Of a DNA stretch of 64,000 nucleotides, positions 55,079-64,000 are shown in pieces. Each line of letters starts with the position of its first letter. Position 1 is the stretch's first letter. Position numbers and translations under genes: made by a program. This DNA is from JBCFBK01 sp038562555. GTDB taxonomy: Bacteria; Bacteroidota; Bacteroidia; Bacteroidales; Prolixibacteraceae. Under the pieces are notes generated by a model. The model worked only from the letters and a program-made list of their open reading frames with translations. It searched no databases and was not told where the DNA came from. Location of the stretch: NCBI GenBank assembly GCA_038562555.1, contig JBCFBK010000008.1, positions 62,001 through 126,000 of the forward strand, given 5' to 3'.

Positions 55079-55127
55079 TGAGTAGCGGAACAAAAACCCC
55101 AGCTTGCGACTCAGGACTCGCTACTCA
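55079..55127. repeat. Inverted repeat in the pyrI-fRMsr spacer
   Basis: TGAGTAGCG (55079-55087) and CGCTACTCA (55119-55127) are perfect 9-base complements around a 31-base loop. The loop also contains CGACTCAGGACTCG-like sequence. It lies just after the pyrI stop. Confidence 0.55.
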
Positions 55128-55150
55128 CCACTACTTTTACAATTTTATCC

Positions 55151-55597
55151 ATGAATACAACTTTTGAAAAAACTGTGGCTGAGATTGAACAACTCATCGT
55201 GCAGTCGCCCGGCGACCTGCTCTTACAGGTATGCCGCTTATTGAAGGAACGCATCTACCATTATGACTGGGTTGGATTTTACTCCCTTCAGAACGGGGAA
55301 CTGGTATTGGGTCCCTATGCCGGAAAACCAACAGACCACACGCATATTGCAGTAGGAAAAGGGGTGTGCGGACAGGTGGCAGAAAAAAAAGTAACACTGG
55401 TTGTTCAGGATGTCAGCCGGGAAGATAATTACATTTCCTGCAGTATCGACGTTCAGTCGGAGATCGTTGTTCCTGTTTTCAGGAACGGTGAATTTGTTGC
55501 CGAGCTGGATATTGACAGCCACTCTCCCGCCCCGTTTAGTCCGGAGGATACGATGTTTCTGGAGAAGGTGTGTGCGTTGTTATCCGACCGGTTTTAG
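55151..55597 (+). CDS. GAF-domain free methionine-R-sulfoxide reductase
   Basis: The protein has 148 residues and reduces free methionine-(R)-sulfoxide, repairing oxidised methionine. The single GAF domain has the family Cys positions: GKGVCGQVAEKKVT, then YISCSIDVQSEIVVPVF, plus LDIDSHSPAPFSPED at the end. It follows pyrI by 75 bases, which include an inverted repeat. Confidence 0.88.
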   Translation: MNTTFEKTVAEIEQLIVQSPGDLLLQVCRLLKERIYHYDWVGFYSLQNGELVLGPYAGKPTDHTHIAVGKGVCGQVAEKKVTLVVQDVSREDNYISCSIDVQSEIVVPVFRNGEFVAELDIDSHSPAPFSPEDTMFLEKVCALLSDRF

Positions 55598-55612
55598 AGA
55601 GACTTCCGCCCG

Positions 55613-56803
55613 CTATTCCACATACAGTACCAGTCCTTTCAGGTACTCGCCTTCCGGATGGTAAATGCTGATCGGATGGTCGGCCGGCTGATTAAGCTGA
55701 TGCAGAATACGTACCTGACGTCCGGAGATGGCTGCTCCTGAAAATACAGCCTCTCTGAATTTTTCTTTCGAGACAACCTGCGAACAACTGAAGGTAAAGA
55801 CAAAACCCCCGGGGCGAACCTGTTCAAAAGCCTTGGCATTCAGTTTTTTGTATGCCTGAAGCGCCTGATGCAGGGCATCCCGGTGTTTGGCAAATGCCGG
55901 AGGATCGAGTATAATCAGATCATATTTGTCTTTAATACCAAGCATATACGAGAACGCGTCTGCCGTGAAGGATTCATGACGGGTATCACCTGGGAAATTC
56001 AGTTCCACATTTCTTTCGGTCAGCTCAATTGCTTTTACCGAAGCATCAACCGAGTGCACCGTCCGGGCTCCTCCCCGCAGCGCATAAAACGAAAAACCTC
56101 CGCTGTAACAAAACATGTTCAACACGTCACGGTTTATGGAATACTGTTGTACCAGATGTCTGTTTTCACGCTGATCAATAAAGAACCCGGTCTTCTGCCC
56201 TTCCACCCAGTCAACATGAAATGAGTTTCCATATTCCCTGACGATGACTGACTCTGCCGTTCCCAGGAGATAATCGTTTTCAGGTTTAATCGCCGCTTTG
56301 AATGGCAGTGTTTTATCGCTTTTATCATAAACCGCCAGGAGCTGGTTTCCTAAAATTTCTTTAAGCAGTTGCGATAACTGCGTCCTTATCAGGAACATTC
56401 CTACCGAATGTGCCTGGAGAACGGCTGTTCCGTTATAAAAATCGATCACCAATCCCGGCAGACCATCCCCTTCACCGTGAACGAGCCGAAAAACATTGGT
56501 TTCGGCGTTGTTCAACAGTCCAAGCGACCGACGCAGTGAAACAGCATCCGTCAGCCGTGATTTCCAAAAGGCTTTCCCGACAGGAACATCTTCGAAAGAC
56601 ACAATTCTGACCGCGATGGAACCAATCTGGTAATGCCCAAGGGCCAAAAAAGCACGTGCTGCAGAAACCACTCTGACCAGATCGCCTTCACTCAGCTCTC
56701 CTTCGATTTTATCTATGGCACCTGAAAAAACCCAGGGGTGAAACCGTTGTAATGATTGTTCTTTACCTTTTTTAAGAACGAGGGTCGCTTTGACTTCGGT
56801 CAT
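55613..56803 (-). CDS. RlmI-like class I SAM-dependent methyltransferase (PUA domain)
   Basis: The protein has 396 residues from the ATG at 56803; a longer frame from 56902 is less likely because the exonuclease gene already covers it. The N-terminal PUA domain (LKKGKEQSLQRFHPWVFSGAI) and the middle EGQKTGFFIDQRENR, then VLNMFCYSGGFSFYA (SAM motif I) and LIILDPPAF (catalytic motif) match RlmI, which makes m5C1962 in 23S rRNA. Its ATG overlaps the TGA of the exonuclease gene in the ATGA arrangement, so they are coupled. Confidence 0.9.
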   Translation of the reverse strand: MTEVKATLVLKKGKEQSLQRFHPWVFSGAIDKIEGELSEGDLVRVVSAARAFLALGHYQIGSIAVRIVSFEDVPVGKAFWKSRLTDAVSLRRSLGLLNNAETNVFRLVHGEGDGLPGLVIDFYNGTAVLQAHSVGMFLIRTQLSQLLKEILGNQLLAVYDKSDKTLPFKAAIKPENDYLLGTAESVIVREYGNSFHVDWVEGQKTGFFIDQRENRHLVQQYSINRDVLNMFCYSGGFSFYALRGGARTVHSVDASVKAIELTERNVELNFPGDTRHESFTADAFSYMLGIKDKYDLIILDPPAFAKHRDALHQALQAYKKLNAKAFEQVRPGGFVFTFSCSQVVSKEKFREAVFSGAAISGRQVRILHQLNQPADHPISIYHPEGEYLKGLVLYVE

Positions 56804-57378
56804 AATGAAGCAGTGGATAAGGAGTGGAGTATCTGAAAGGAGATCCAGGCGTCGGTTGCCGCATAACATTGCTGTGCTTCGGTCAGTTCGTCCGACTCCC
56901 AATTAGTCAGGCGCTGTGATTTGGAAATGCGGACGCCCAATACGATTCCGGCAATTTTCTTCAAACTGAAATCACCGATACCGTAATCCTTTACCTCGTG
57001 TTGAAGTTCAATAAAACCGGCAGGCAGAAAATGACCGATCCGTTGCAATCCTTTAATATCGTCATGGATAGCTACTCCTACTTTCAATACCTCCGCATTG
57101 GAAAGAATCCTTTTCAAGGGATCGGGCAAACCAATTTTATTTATCCGGAACAGGAAGGCTTTTTTCGCAGTTGACAGTTGCAGCAGCGCGACCTGATTAA
57201 CTTGGCCGCGTTTAAATGAGGGTTTGGTTTCGGTGTCAAAACCAAGCATCTTTTCCTTCGACAAAAAGTTAACGGCCCATTCGAGCTTATCAGCCTTGTC
57301 TATGACGAAAATTTCTCCTTCAAATGCCTTTAACGGTAATTCATCAAGTTCTTCCCGGGTTATAGATTCCTGAAACAT
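56800..57378 (-). CDS. 3'-5' exonuclease domain protein (RNase D-like)
   Basis: The protein has 192 residues. The DEDD signature shows as GFDTETKPSF (Asp, Glu), then AIHDDIKGLQ and ATDAWISFQI. No HRDC domain is present. It may degrade RNA or DNA; the substrate is unknown. It sits between the DUF5063 gene (3-base gap) and the RlmI-like gene (4-base overlap). Confidence 0.88.
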   Translation of the reverse strand: MFQESITREELDELPLKAFEGEIFVIDKADKLEWAVNFLSKEKMLGFDTETKPSFKRGQVNQVALLQLSTAKKAFLFRINKIGLPDPLKRILSNAEVLKVGVAIHDDIKGLQRIGHFLPAGFIELQHEVKDYGIGDFSLKKIAGIVLGVRISKSQRLTNWESDELTEAQQCYAATDAWISFQILHSLSTASL

Positions 57379-57381
57379 GTT

Positions 57382-57996
57382 TTAATCGATCTCTCTGTTA
57401 AATAAATTATTCAGCCAGTCCGGCCTGCTGTTTTCTTCTTCGTCTGACGGCAGTCCGGTTTGCTGATCAAAATCAACCTGACTGTACACCAGCATATGGA
57501 TGGCACGCAACCCATTCACAAGTTTCTGCCCCCAATGTGTCCTGAAATCCATCATGCACGTCCAAAGCGCCTCCTGCATCACCTGATCATCGCCGATCCG
57601 GTATGACTGAATAAAATCCTTGAGATCTTGATAGATATCAGCCAGATTTTCGGATATGCTGGCCGTAACCGGAGTTTCACTGAACTGCATCCGGTCGTCA
57701 AAGACCTCCTGGTAATCATCGTATTGTCCCAGCAGATTCATTATTCGCTGCTGCAAAAAATTGTAATCCACCTCAGTGACGTACTTTTCAGGCGACAGCT
57801 CTTCAGAGCTGTCAAATTCAGGAATAACGCTTGCCTTCAGATAGATCAGAGGCAGCAGCTTCTGTGCTTTTCCCAACACAGTCCACGCATCTTCCCTTCC
57901 CGCAGTTTCTACAAATTTACAATATTCATTGGCAACTGTAACAAACTCAATGACATTCTTTGAAAATACGATTGGATTCAGCTCTCCGTCGGTCAT
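57382..57996 (-). CDS. DUF5063 family protein
   Basis: From the ATG at 57996 the protein has 204 residues; the frame from 58026 adds ten unlikely residues. It is mostly helical and acidic (VIEFVTVANEYCKFVE, then FLQQRIMNLLGQYDDYQEVF), matching the DUF5063 family of Bacteroidota. Function unknown. The 3-base gap to the exonuclease implies co-translation. Confidence 0.82.
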   Translation of the reverse strand: MTDGELNPIVFSKNVIEFVTVANEYCKFVETAGREDAWTVLGKAQKLLPLIYLKASVIPEFDSSEELSPEKYVTEVDYNFLQQRIMNLLGQYDDYQEVFDDRMQFSETPVTASISENLADIYQDLKDFIQSYRIGDDQVMQEALWTCMMDFRTHWGQKLVNGLRAIHMLVYSQVDFDQQTGLPSDEEENSRPDWLNNLFNREID

Positions 57997-58172
57997 TATT
58001 AAAAAATTATCCCGCAAAAGTAACAAGAATTTCCCGGAACTGAAAACAGGAAACGGAAACCGGAGACCGGAAAAGAGAAACCGAAAAGTCTCAGTGACCA
58101 GTCTCAGTATTCAGTAGCGAACTGCAAACTGTGACTTACTACTAAAAGCTAACTACGAAAAGCTTTCTCTGT

Positions 58173-58254
58173 CTTACGACTTACGACTTACGACTAATTA
58201 CTTTCAACTATTCTCCCACTACTAACAGCTAATAGCTAACAGCTAACAGCTAAC
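58173..58254. repeat. Short tandem 7-base repeats before recQ's 3' end
   Basis: CTTACGA occurs three times in tandem (58173-58193), then CTAACAG units (58222-58254, one variant CTAATAG). The end of the CTAACAG array meets the recQ stop codon at 58254-58256. Such low-complexity heptamer spacers are known in Bacteroidota genomes. Confidence 0.8.
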
Positions 58255-60164
58255 TACTTCTTCTCTCCTTTCCACTCCAGCCGGTTATCGATACGATGAA
58301 CGATTTTTCCCTTATCGATCAGCCAGCGCACCACCTGGATGATCTCGTCTTCCTTCTGATCGATCTTAAAAATGAGCTCTTCAAAAAAACAGGGTTCCTG
58401 AAGGTACTGTTCAAGCATACTGCTGATGTTTTCATATTGAAGCTGGCTTAGTCCCAGTTCGTTCTGCGAAAGGCAAACATCGCAAATACCACACCTTACA
58501 GCGTCTGTTTCCCCAAAATATCCGAGCAGGATCCGACTCCTGCATTTCAGCTTTTCTGTCATATAACTGATCATGGCATCCGTCCGGTGCTGATAGTCTT
58601 TCTTTCGGTCGGTATAATTCTCCTTCGATATCTTTAAACGTTCCAGTTCAACGCGTTCGCGGGTAAAAATAACAAAAGGTGTCTTTTTTCTTGGAATATA
58701 ATGGATGATCTTGTTGGCGTTTAGCAGATTCAAAAACCGGTATACTGTGTCGTTCGTAATATTAGCCCGTTTGGCAAGCATGTCTTCGTCTATGGCAGTA
58801 TAATTTGTAAAGAGACCGGAGTATGACCGCAGGAGTAATTTAATAAATCCGTCAAAGGAAGCATTGGCAACCTGGAAACGGTACAAATCGTCCCTCCCCA
58901 CCATAAAATGCAGGCGCGACGGATTGTCAAGTTCTTCGGTTAGCTCCAGATAGCCTTCCCGCTGGAGAATTTTAAGGCTGTTCAGCACGGTGTTGACAGG
59001 CAGGCTGTATGCAGCGGCAAAATCGCCGATATTAAAATCGAGGATTTGGTCTTTTCCGAAGCCGACCGCCAATTGAAAAAAATTACAGAGTGACAGGTAA
59101 ATACGTTTTATCACATCGATTGGCGGGAATGCTTTTTCCACTCTTTTTTTGAGAGCTAATTGATCGGCACGGTCAGCAATGAGCACCGCATAAGCCTTTT
59201 TGCCATCTCTCCCTGCCCTTCCTGCCTCCTGGAAATATGCTTCAGGCGAATCGGGAGGCCCCAGGTGTATAACAAAACGGACATCCGGTTTATCAATTCC
59301 CATTCCGAAAGCATTGGTGGCTATCATCAAACGATTCCTCCCCTCTTTCCATTCTTCCTGTTTCCTGGCCCGGTCTCCGGCCGGAAGTCCGGCGTGATAA
59401 AAATCGGATGAAACTTTGTTTTTTCTAAGAAATTCGGTCACTTCGCGCGTTGCCTTCCTGCTCCTTACGTAAACAATTCCGCTTCCGCCTGCCTTTTTAA
59501 CCGATTGCAGCAAATACTGCATTTTATCTTCCCTCTCCCGCACAAGGTAACTCAGGTTGGGGCGGTAAAAGCTCGTCCGGAGTACATTTAGTTTGTCAAA
59601 ATTAAGCTGTTTCTGAATGTCTCTGGCAACATCAGGTGTAGCTGTGGCAGTTATCGCCAGAACCGGTATACCGGGCAGCAGGCTCCGTAGCTCGCGGATA
59701 CGCAGATAGGAAGGCCGGAAATCATACCCCCATTGCGATATACAATGGGCTTCATCTACGACAATGAGGTTGACGTTCATCTGTGGCAGGCGTTCGCGAA
59801 AACGGTCAGTGGCAATCCGCTCGGGCGATATGTACAGAAACTTATAATCGCCCCAGGCAGCGCTGTCAAACGTCAGTCGTACTTCCTGCATAGTCATCCC
59901 CGAATGAATGGCCAGGGCGCGAATTCCCTTTTTTTGCAGATTCTCAACCTGATCTTTCATTAATGAGATCAGCGGCGTAATAACGAGACAGATACCCGGC
60001 CGTGACATGGAATAGACCTGGAATGTAATCGATTTGCCTCCACCTGTCGGCATCAGACCTAATGTATCTTTCCCCGAAGCGACAGCATGAATAATGTCTT
60101 CCTGTAGAGGCCGGAAATCTGAGTAGCCCCAGTATCTGGTCAATATGGCTTTAAATTCGCTCAC
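58254..60164 (-). CDS. recQ: ATP-dependent DNA helicase RecQ
   Basis: RecQ is a 3'-5' helicase for recombination and repair. In its 636 residues the helicase core has Walker A LMPTGGGKSITFQV and DEAHCISQWGYDFRPSYLR. The zinc region has CRSR, CGIC and a winged-helix RQC domain. The HRDC domain seen in E. coli RecQ is missing. The start codon is GTG at 60164; no ATG precedes the conserved start. TTTG-N20-TAATTTTC on the minus strand (60247 down to 60216) is a possible promoter. Confidence 0.95.
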   Translation of the reverse strand: MSEFKAILTRYWGYSDFRPLQEDIIHAVASGKDTLGLMPTGGGKSITFQVYSMSRPGICLVITPLISLMKDQVENLQKKGIRALAIHSGMTMQEVRLTFDSAAWGDYKFLYISPERIATDRFRERLPQMNVNLIVVDEAHCISQWGYDFRPSYLRIRELRSLLPGIPVLAITATATPDVARDIQKQLNFDKLNVLRTSFYRPNLSYLVREREDKMQYLLQSVKKAGGSGIVYVRSRKATREVTEFLRKNKVSSDFYHAGLPAGDRARKQEEWKEGRNRLMIATNAFGMGIDKPDVRFVIHLGPPDSPEAYFQEAGRAGRDGKKAYAVLIADRADQLALKKRVEKAFPPIDVIKRIYLSLCNFFQLAVGFGKDQILDFNIGDFAAAYSLPVNTVLNSLKILQREGYLELTEELDNPSRLHFMVGRDDLYRFQVANASFDGFIKLLLRSYSGLFTNYTAIDEDMLAKRANITNDTVYRFLNLLNANKIIHYIPRKKTPFVIFTRERVELERLKISKENYTDRKKDYQHRTDAMISYMTEKLKCRSRILLGYFGETDAVRCGICDVCLSQNELGLSQLQYENISSMLEQYLQEPCFFEELIFKIDQKEDEIIQVVRWLIDKGKIVHRIDNRLEWKGEKK

Positions 60165-60279
60165 GTCTTTTTTGTTGCCGGGCTGCAGGCGATCACCTGC
60201 TTAACAATTTTTAATGAAAATTAATTTTTTAAGGCCAATCTGCCAAATGTAAATAAAAGCAATATCCGTTTATTTTTCG

Positions 60280-60287
60280 TAGTTTTG
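60280..60287 (+). promoter_or_regulatory. Candidate -7 element of the PpiC-surA-ostA operon
   Basis: TAGTTTTG fits TAnnTTTG, 73 bases before the ATG at 60361. The -33 position has no clear TTTG. Confidence 0.35.
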
Positions 60288-60360
60288 GCGATTATTTGTG
60301 ATAAAAATTGAGATCCGTAAGGATAGAGGTATTCGGTATACACGGCATCGCCGGCAAAAA

Positions 60361-61227
60361 ATGAAAAACTTAAGAATGAAGCAAACGTGGTATGGCATCC
60401 TTCTCCTTTTTGTTTTCGGAGGCTGTCAGCAGGAAACCCTCAATAAAGTACCTCTTGCCCAGGTAGGCGACCGGATCTTATTCCTGGAAGAAATTGAGAA
60501 GGTGCTCCCTCAGAACCTTCCGCACCAGGACAGCGCATTGTGGGTAGACGATTTTGTAAAAAAATGGGTTCGGTCCGAACTGCTGATCCTGAATGCCGAA
60601 CAGAACCTGTCACCCGAACAGAAAGATGTTGATAAAGAACTTAAAGAATACCGCAACTCCCTGTTAACCTATCGCTATAAAAAGGAGTTGCTGGCACAAA
60701 AGATGGATACAGTTATCTCTCCGGAAGAAGTCAGCGCTTACTACGAACAGCATAAGAGCGAATTTTCCCTTAAAAGCAACATTGTTAAGGCTGTTTATCT
60801 GAAAATCCCGCTCGAGGTTGCCCATCCGGAGACCGTAAAGAACCTGACCATTGACGAAGATCCCCAAAAACTGGCTCAACTTGATGAATACGGGGTTCAA
60901 TACGCCAAAACATACGACCGGTTTGAAGACAAATGGGTGAATTCGGCCGATGTGTTTTCGCAGTTCCCTGAAGAAACCGACGGAGGAGAACGGTTTTTGA
61001 GAAGAAACAAGTTTCTTGAAAGCAGCGATACAGATTATTATTACTTTATTTGCATACGTGATTTCCGTTTGGAGGGACAGGTTGCTCCGATCGATTACGT
61101 TGAAACCGGAATCAGGAACATTCTGCTGAATGAACGAAAAATTAAATTCCTCCGCAATATTGAGGATGACATTTACATGGAAGGACTGGAATCCAACAAA
61201 TTCAGGATTTTTAATATTCAAAAATGA
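60361..61227 (+). CDS. PpiC/SurA-like lipoprotein
   Basis: The ATG at 60361 gives 288 residues with a signal peptide ending in VFGGC (Cys22), hence a lipoprotein; an earlier in-frame start at 60298 is unlikely. The rest is helical (WVDDFVKKWVRSELLILNAEQN), like the SurA N-terminal chaperone region, but the parvulin motif is weak. It overlaps the next gene by four bases (ATGA). A role in outer-membrane protein folding is inferred from the operon. Confidence 0.75.
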   Translation: MKNLRMKQTWYGILLLFVFGGCQQETLNKVPLAQVGDRILFLEEIEKVLPQNLPHQDSALWVDDFVKKWVRSELLILNAEQNLSPEQKDVDKELKEYRNSLLTYRYKKELLAQKMDTVISPEEVSAYYEQHKSEFSLKSNIVKAVYLKIPLEVAHPETVKNLTIDEDPQKLAQLDEYGVQYAKTYDRFEDKWVNSADVFSQFPEETDGGERFLRRNKFLESSDTDYYYFICIRDFRLEGQVAPIDYVETGIRNILLNERKIKFLRNIEDDIYMEGLESNKFRIFNIQK

Positions 61228-62585
61228 CTACTATGTTCAGAAAAATTTTAACTGGTATGATCGTGTTTTGCAGCTTGATAAACACATCGTTTGTTTGGGC
61301 GCAAGACAAGATCGTAGACCAGATTGTTGCAGTTGTAGGGAGTAACATTATCCTGAAATCGGATATTGAGACCATGTATATGCAGAATCAGGCTCAGGGG
61401 GTAACCACCGACGGCGATATGAAATGTGAAATCCTTGAAGATTTTCTGATCGAAAAATTACTGCTTGCGGAAGCCGAACTGGATACCAATATAATCGTAA
61501 CACCGAATCAGATTAATCAGAATATGGATCAGCGGATGCAGTATTTCACGAAGAACCTGGGGTCGGAACAGGCCGTGGAAAAGTATTTTCAAAAATCGAT
61601 CGCTGCTATTAAGGCCGATCTCGAGGAAGTGATCCGCAACCAGCAGATGACCAGCCAAATGAGGAATAAAATTATCGAGAAGGTAAGCGTCACTCCGGCC
61701 GAAGTTCGCTACAAATACAGGACGATGGATAAGGAAGACATTCCCATGGTTGAAGATCAGGTTGAATATGCCCAGATTTCAGTTTATCCCCCTGTCACCC
61801 TGGAGGAGGAAAATGAGATAAAATCGCGGTTGCGTGATTTCAAGAAACGTGTTGAAGAAGGGGAAAGCTTCGCAACTATGGCTGTTTTATACTCAGAAGA
61901 TCCCGGTTCTGCCGCCAACGGAGGGGAACTCGGATATATGGGCAGGGCGCAACTTGATCCTGCCTATGCTGCGGCAGCTTTTAACCTCAAAGGCGATCGT
62001 GTTTCCAACGTTGTCAAAAGTGAATACGGTTATCATATCATTCAACTTGTGGGGAGAAGAGGAGAGCAAATCAATACCCGTCACATTCTCCTGAGACCCA
62101 AGCCGACGGCAGAAGCGCGGGAAAAAGCGGCTACCAGTCTCGACAGTCTGGCAACGATAATCCGCAAAGGAAAAATCACTTTTGAAACGGCAGCTCTTCA
62201 TTATTCGGCCGACAAAAATTCCAGAAATGGCGGAGGCACAGCTATTAATCCTTACACGACTTCATCCAAATGGAAGAATGAAGAACTGGAGCCCGATGTG
62301 AGTAAGATCATAACAAAAATGAAAGAAAATGAGATCTCTGATCCATTTGTTTCAATCGACGACAGCCAGCGAACCGTCTACAAAATTGTAAAGCTGATCA
62401 GCCGTACAAAACAACATCGGGCTAATCTGCAGGAAGATTATCAGTACCTGCACGATCTTTACCTTCAGAAGAAACAGGAAGAAGCGCTCAATAAGTGGAT
62501 TTCGGAGCAGCAATCAAAAACTTATATTCACATTGATGATACCTATATGAATTGCAACTTCAAATTCAATGGGTGGAAAAAATAA
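61224..62585 (+). CDS. surA: SurA-like periplasmic peptidyl-prolyl isomerase
   Basis: The protein has 453 residues. A signal peptide (MIVFCSLINTSFVWAQ) precedes a SurA N-terminal domain (VDQIVAVVGSNIILKSDIE). Two parvulin domains follow (LYSEDPGSAANGGELGYMGR, and the second around INTRHILLRP ... HYSADKNSRNGGG). It folds outer-membrane proteins, such as the LptD-like protein encoded in the window. It overlaps the previous gene and is followed by the OstA-like gene after 8 bases. Confidence 0.92.
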   Translation: MTTMFRKILTGMIVFCSLINTSFVWAQDKIVDQIVAVVGSNIILKSDIETMYMQNQAQGVTTDGDMKCEILEDFLIEKLLLAEAELDTNIIVTPNQINQNMDQRMQYFTKNLGSEQAVEKYFQKSIAAIKADLEEVIRNQQMTSQMRNKIIEKVSVTPAEVRYKYRTMDKEDIPMVEDQVEYAQISVYPPVTLEEENEIKSRLRDFKKRVEEGESFATMAVLYSEDPGSAANGGELGYMGRAQLDPAYAAAAFNLKGDRVSNVVKSEYGYHIIQLVGRRGEQINTRHILLRPKPTAEAREKAATSLDSLATIIRKGKITFETAALHYSADKNSRNGGGTAINPYTTSSKWKNEELEPDVSKIITKMKENEISDPFVSIDDSQRTVYKIVKLISRTKQHRANLQEDYQYLHDLYLQKKQEEALNKWISEQQSKTYIHIDDTYMNCNFKFNGWKK

Positions 62586-62593
62586 GTGAACGG

Positions 62594-64000
62594 ATGAAGG
62601 ATATTGGCGGTACAACGGTTTTTAATTGGTTCCGGATCGGACTGTTGCTGTTGTTGGTGATGCCAGGCAGTCTGATTGCCCAAACAAAGCGGAAAGTAGA
62701 AATCGAGCAGGCTGATGCTCTTTTACACAATGAAGCTATCATAGCCAATGCCCAGCGTCTTATCGGGAATGTCAGGATCAGGCATAACAATATCGTGATG
62801 TGGTGCGACAGCGCTTATTCCTATACCGATGTAAACGTGGTCGACGGTTTTGGTAACGTTCATATACTGAAGGACGACACACTCCACCTGTATGCCGATT
62901 TCGTCAATTATAACGGCGATACCAAATGGGCCCGGGCCCGCCGCCACGTCAAACTCATTAATAAAACCACCACGCTGACCACCGATTCGCTGAATTATGA
63001 TATGAACGTTGGAATTGGCTACTACGACAATTACGGAACAATCGTCGACAGCACCAGCACGCTGAACAGCAAAATCGGCGAGTATTATGTCGATGAAGAC
63101 AGAGCCTACTTTAAAACAGAAGTTAAAACAGTTACCGAAGATTATACCCTGGAATCGGACACCCTGATTTATGAACTAGGCACCGGAGTTGCTTCGATCG
63201 TCGGGCCAACAAATATCTACGACGAAAAAAATAACCTGTATGCCATCGATGGCTACTACAATACCAGGACCGGGAAAGCAGATCTTTACAAGCGGCCTGT
63301 GATCACTTCCAAAGAACAAAATATCACCGCCGACTCCATTTTCTATGACAAGGTTACCGGGAACGGATTAGCCCGGGGAAATGCCGATATCCATGACCTG
63401 AAAAACAAGGTCATTGTGAAAGGCAACCGGGCCGTCTACAACGATATTGAAGAGACATCGCAGGTCACCGACTCGGCACAGTTTTGGTTTTATTCGGAAC
63501 AGGATACACTCTTTCTGCATGCCGACACACTGAAAACCATACCGGACAGTATTGCCGGTGAAAAAATAGTGCAGGCGTATTTCGATGTACGGTTTTATCG
63601 CGCGGATATGCAGGGTAAGTGCGATTCGCTGGTTTACTGGTCAAAAGATTCAACCATCCAGTTGTTCCGGGAGCCCGTGATCTGGTCGGAAGCCAATCAG
63701 ATGACTGCCGATTATATCGAAATGATAACGGTGGACAGGGAAAACCAAACGATCGATATGAAAGGCAACTCATTCATCATAGCGCAGGAAGATTCGGCCA
63801 AATACAACCAGATTAAAGGACGAGATATGACAGGTTTTGTGCGCAGAAAAGATTTATACCGGATTGATGTGGACGGAAATGGCGAGTCGCTCTATTATGC
63901 CCGCGATGATAATGGCATCATTGGGTTAAACAAGGCTCAGGGCAGCAATATTCAGATCTTCCTCAAAGAAAGGAAAGTTGTACGTATTGTATTTGTTACT
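62594..64000 (+). CDS. OstA-like (LptA-related) protein, 3' partial
   Basis: The frame from ATG 62594 is open for 469 codons to the window end, with no stop. A signal peptide (IGLLLLLVMPGSLIAQ) precedes repeated OstA/LptA-like beta strands such as GNVHILKDDTLHLYADFVNYN and KADLYKRPVITSKEQNITADS. LptA-like proteins carry LPS across the periplasm; Bacteroidota versions of this type are longer than E. coli LptA. The operon with SurA-like genes and the separate LptD-like gene support a role in outer-membrane assembly. Confidence 0.85.
   Translation, partial: MKDIGGTTVFNWFRIGLLLLLVMPGSLIAQTKRKVEIEQADALLHNEAIIANAQRLIGNVRIRHNNIVMWCDSAYSYTDVNVVDGFGNVHILKDDTLHLYADFVNYNGDTKWARARRHVKLINKTTTLTTDSLNYDMNVGIGYYDNYGTIVDSTSTLNSKIGEYYVDEDRAYFKTEVKTVTEDYTLESDTLIYELGTGVASIVGPTNIYDEKNNLYAIDGYYNTRTGKADLYKRPVITSKEQNITADSIFYDKVTGNGLARGNADIHDLKNKVIVKGNRAVYNDIEETSQVTDSAQFWFYSEQDTLFLHADTLKTIPDSIAGEKIVQAYFDVRFYRADMQGKCDSLVYWSKDSTIQLFREPVIWSEANQMTADYIEMITVDRENQTIDMKGNSFIIAQEDSAKYNQIKGRDMTGFVRRKDLYRIDVDGNGESLYYARDDNGIIGLNKAQGSNIQIFLKERKVVRIVFVT

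Noticed and set aside
1..64000. tRNA, rRNA, CRISPR array or prophage
   Set aside because: None seen on reading both strands; no tRNA-like cloverleaf, spaced repeats or phage genes found by eye. A dedicated RNA search was not possible.

Overview
The window is chromosomal DNA from a member of the Bacteroidota, most likely Bacteroidales-like. Supporting signs are a good match to the TTTG-N19-TAnnTTTG promoter of this phylum before the TPR gene, few Shine-Dalgarno sequences (gyrA is an exception), a Kdp sensor split into two genes, a GntR-type regulator in a fuc cluster, a fused E1 alpha/beta 2-oxoacid dehydrogenase, and Bacteroidota-type OstA-like and LptD-like proteins. Gene content is mostly core. 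I see no rRNA, tRNA, CRISPR array, prophage or insertion sequence.

Layout: 1-5530 holds the end of a kdp potassium-uptake operon (kdpB without its 5' end, kdpC, the KdpD N-terminal module, a separate histidine kinase). 5568-9591 holds an ApbE flavin transferase lipoprotein, a PerR/Fur-like repressor and katG. 9656-22009 holds mnmE, a sirtuin, fabG, a SpoIIE-type phosphatase, an MscS channel, clpC, gyrA and a TPR protein. 22173-26736 is a minus-strand block: E2 and E1 of a 2-oxoacid (probably branched-chain) dehydrogenase, then a flavodoxin and methylglyoxal synthase. 27033-31189 is also minus strand: an XRE regulator, pyrK, pyrD, a class-C beta-lactamase-like hydrolase and a small secreted protein. 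A 649-base AT-rich spacer with repeated dyad motifs follows.

31839-37170 holds a metallophosphoesterase, a very large envelope protein with an HExxH motif, and a lipoprotein. 37182-42847 is a fucose cluster (fucI, fucP, fucR) divergent from a dicarboxylate/amino-acid symporter. 42923-45085 holds aroC with a DUF134 protein and a SlyD-like isomerase. 45454-51016 is an envelope cluster: an LptD-like protein divergent from an N-acetylmuramoyl-L-alanine amidase and an MCE (MlaD-like) protein. 51303-55597 holds dnaA, yigZ-like, pyrB, pyrI and a free-methionine sulfoxide reductase. 55613-60164 is minus strand: a DUF5063 protein, a 3'-5' exonuclease, an RlmI-like methyltransferase and recQ. 60361-64000 is an outer-membrane biogenesis operon: a PpiC-like lipoprotein, a SurA-like isomerase and an OstA-like protein cut by the window end.

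The most interesting observations are an ~80-residue C-terminal module shared by the adjacent amidase and MCE protein, a leader ORF plus terminator before pyrB that looks like an attenuator, the AT-rich spacer with TGTnAATTnACA-like dyads beside the XRE regulator, and the large HExxH/propeller/barrel protein. Much of the window is ordinary housekeeping sequence; no clearly new multi-gene system was found.
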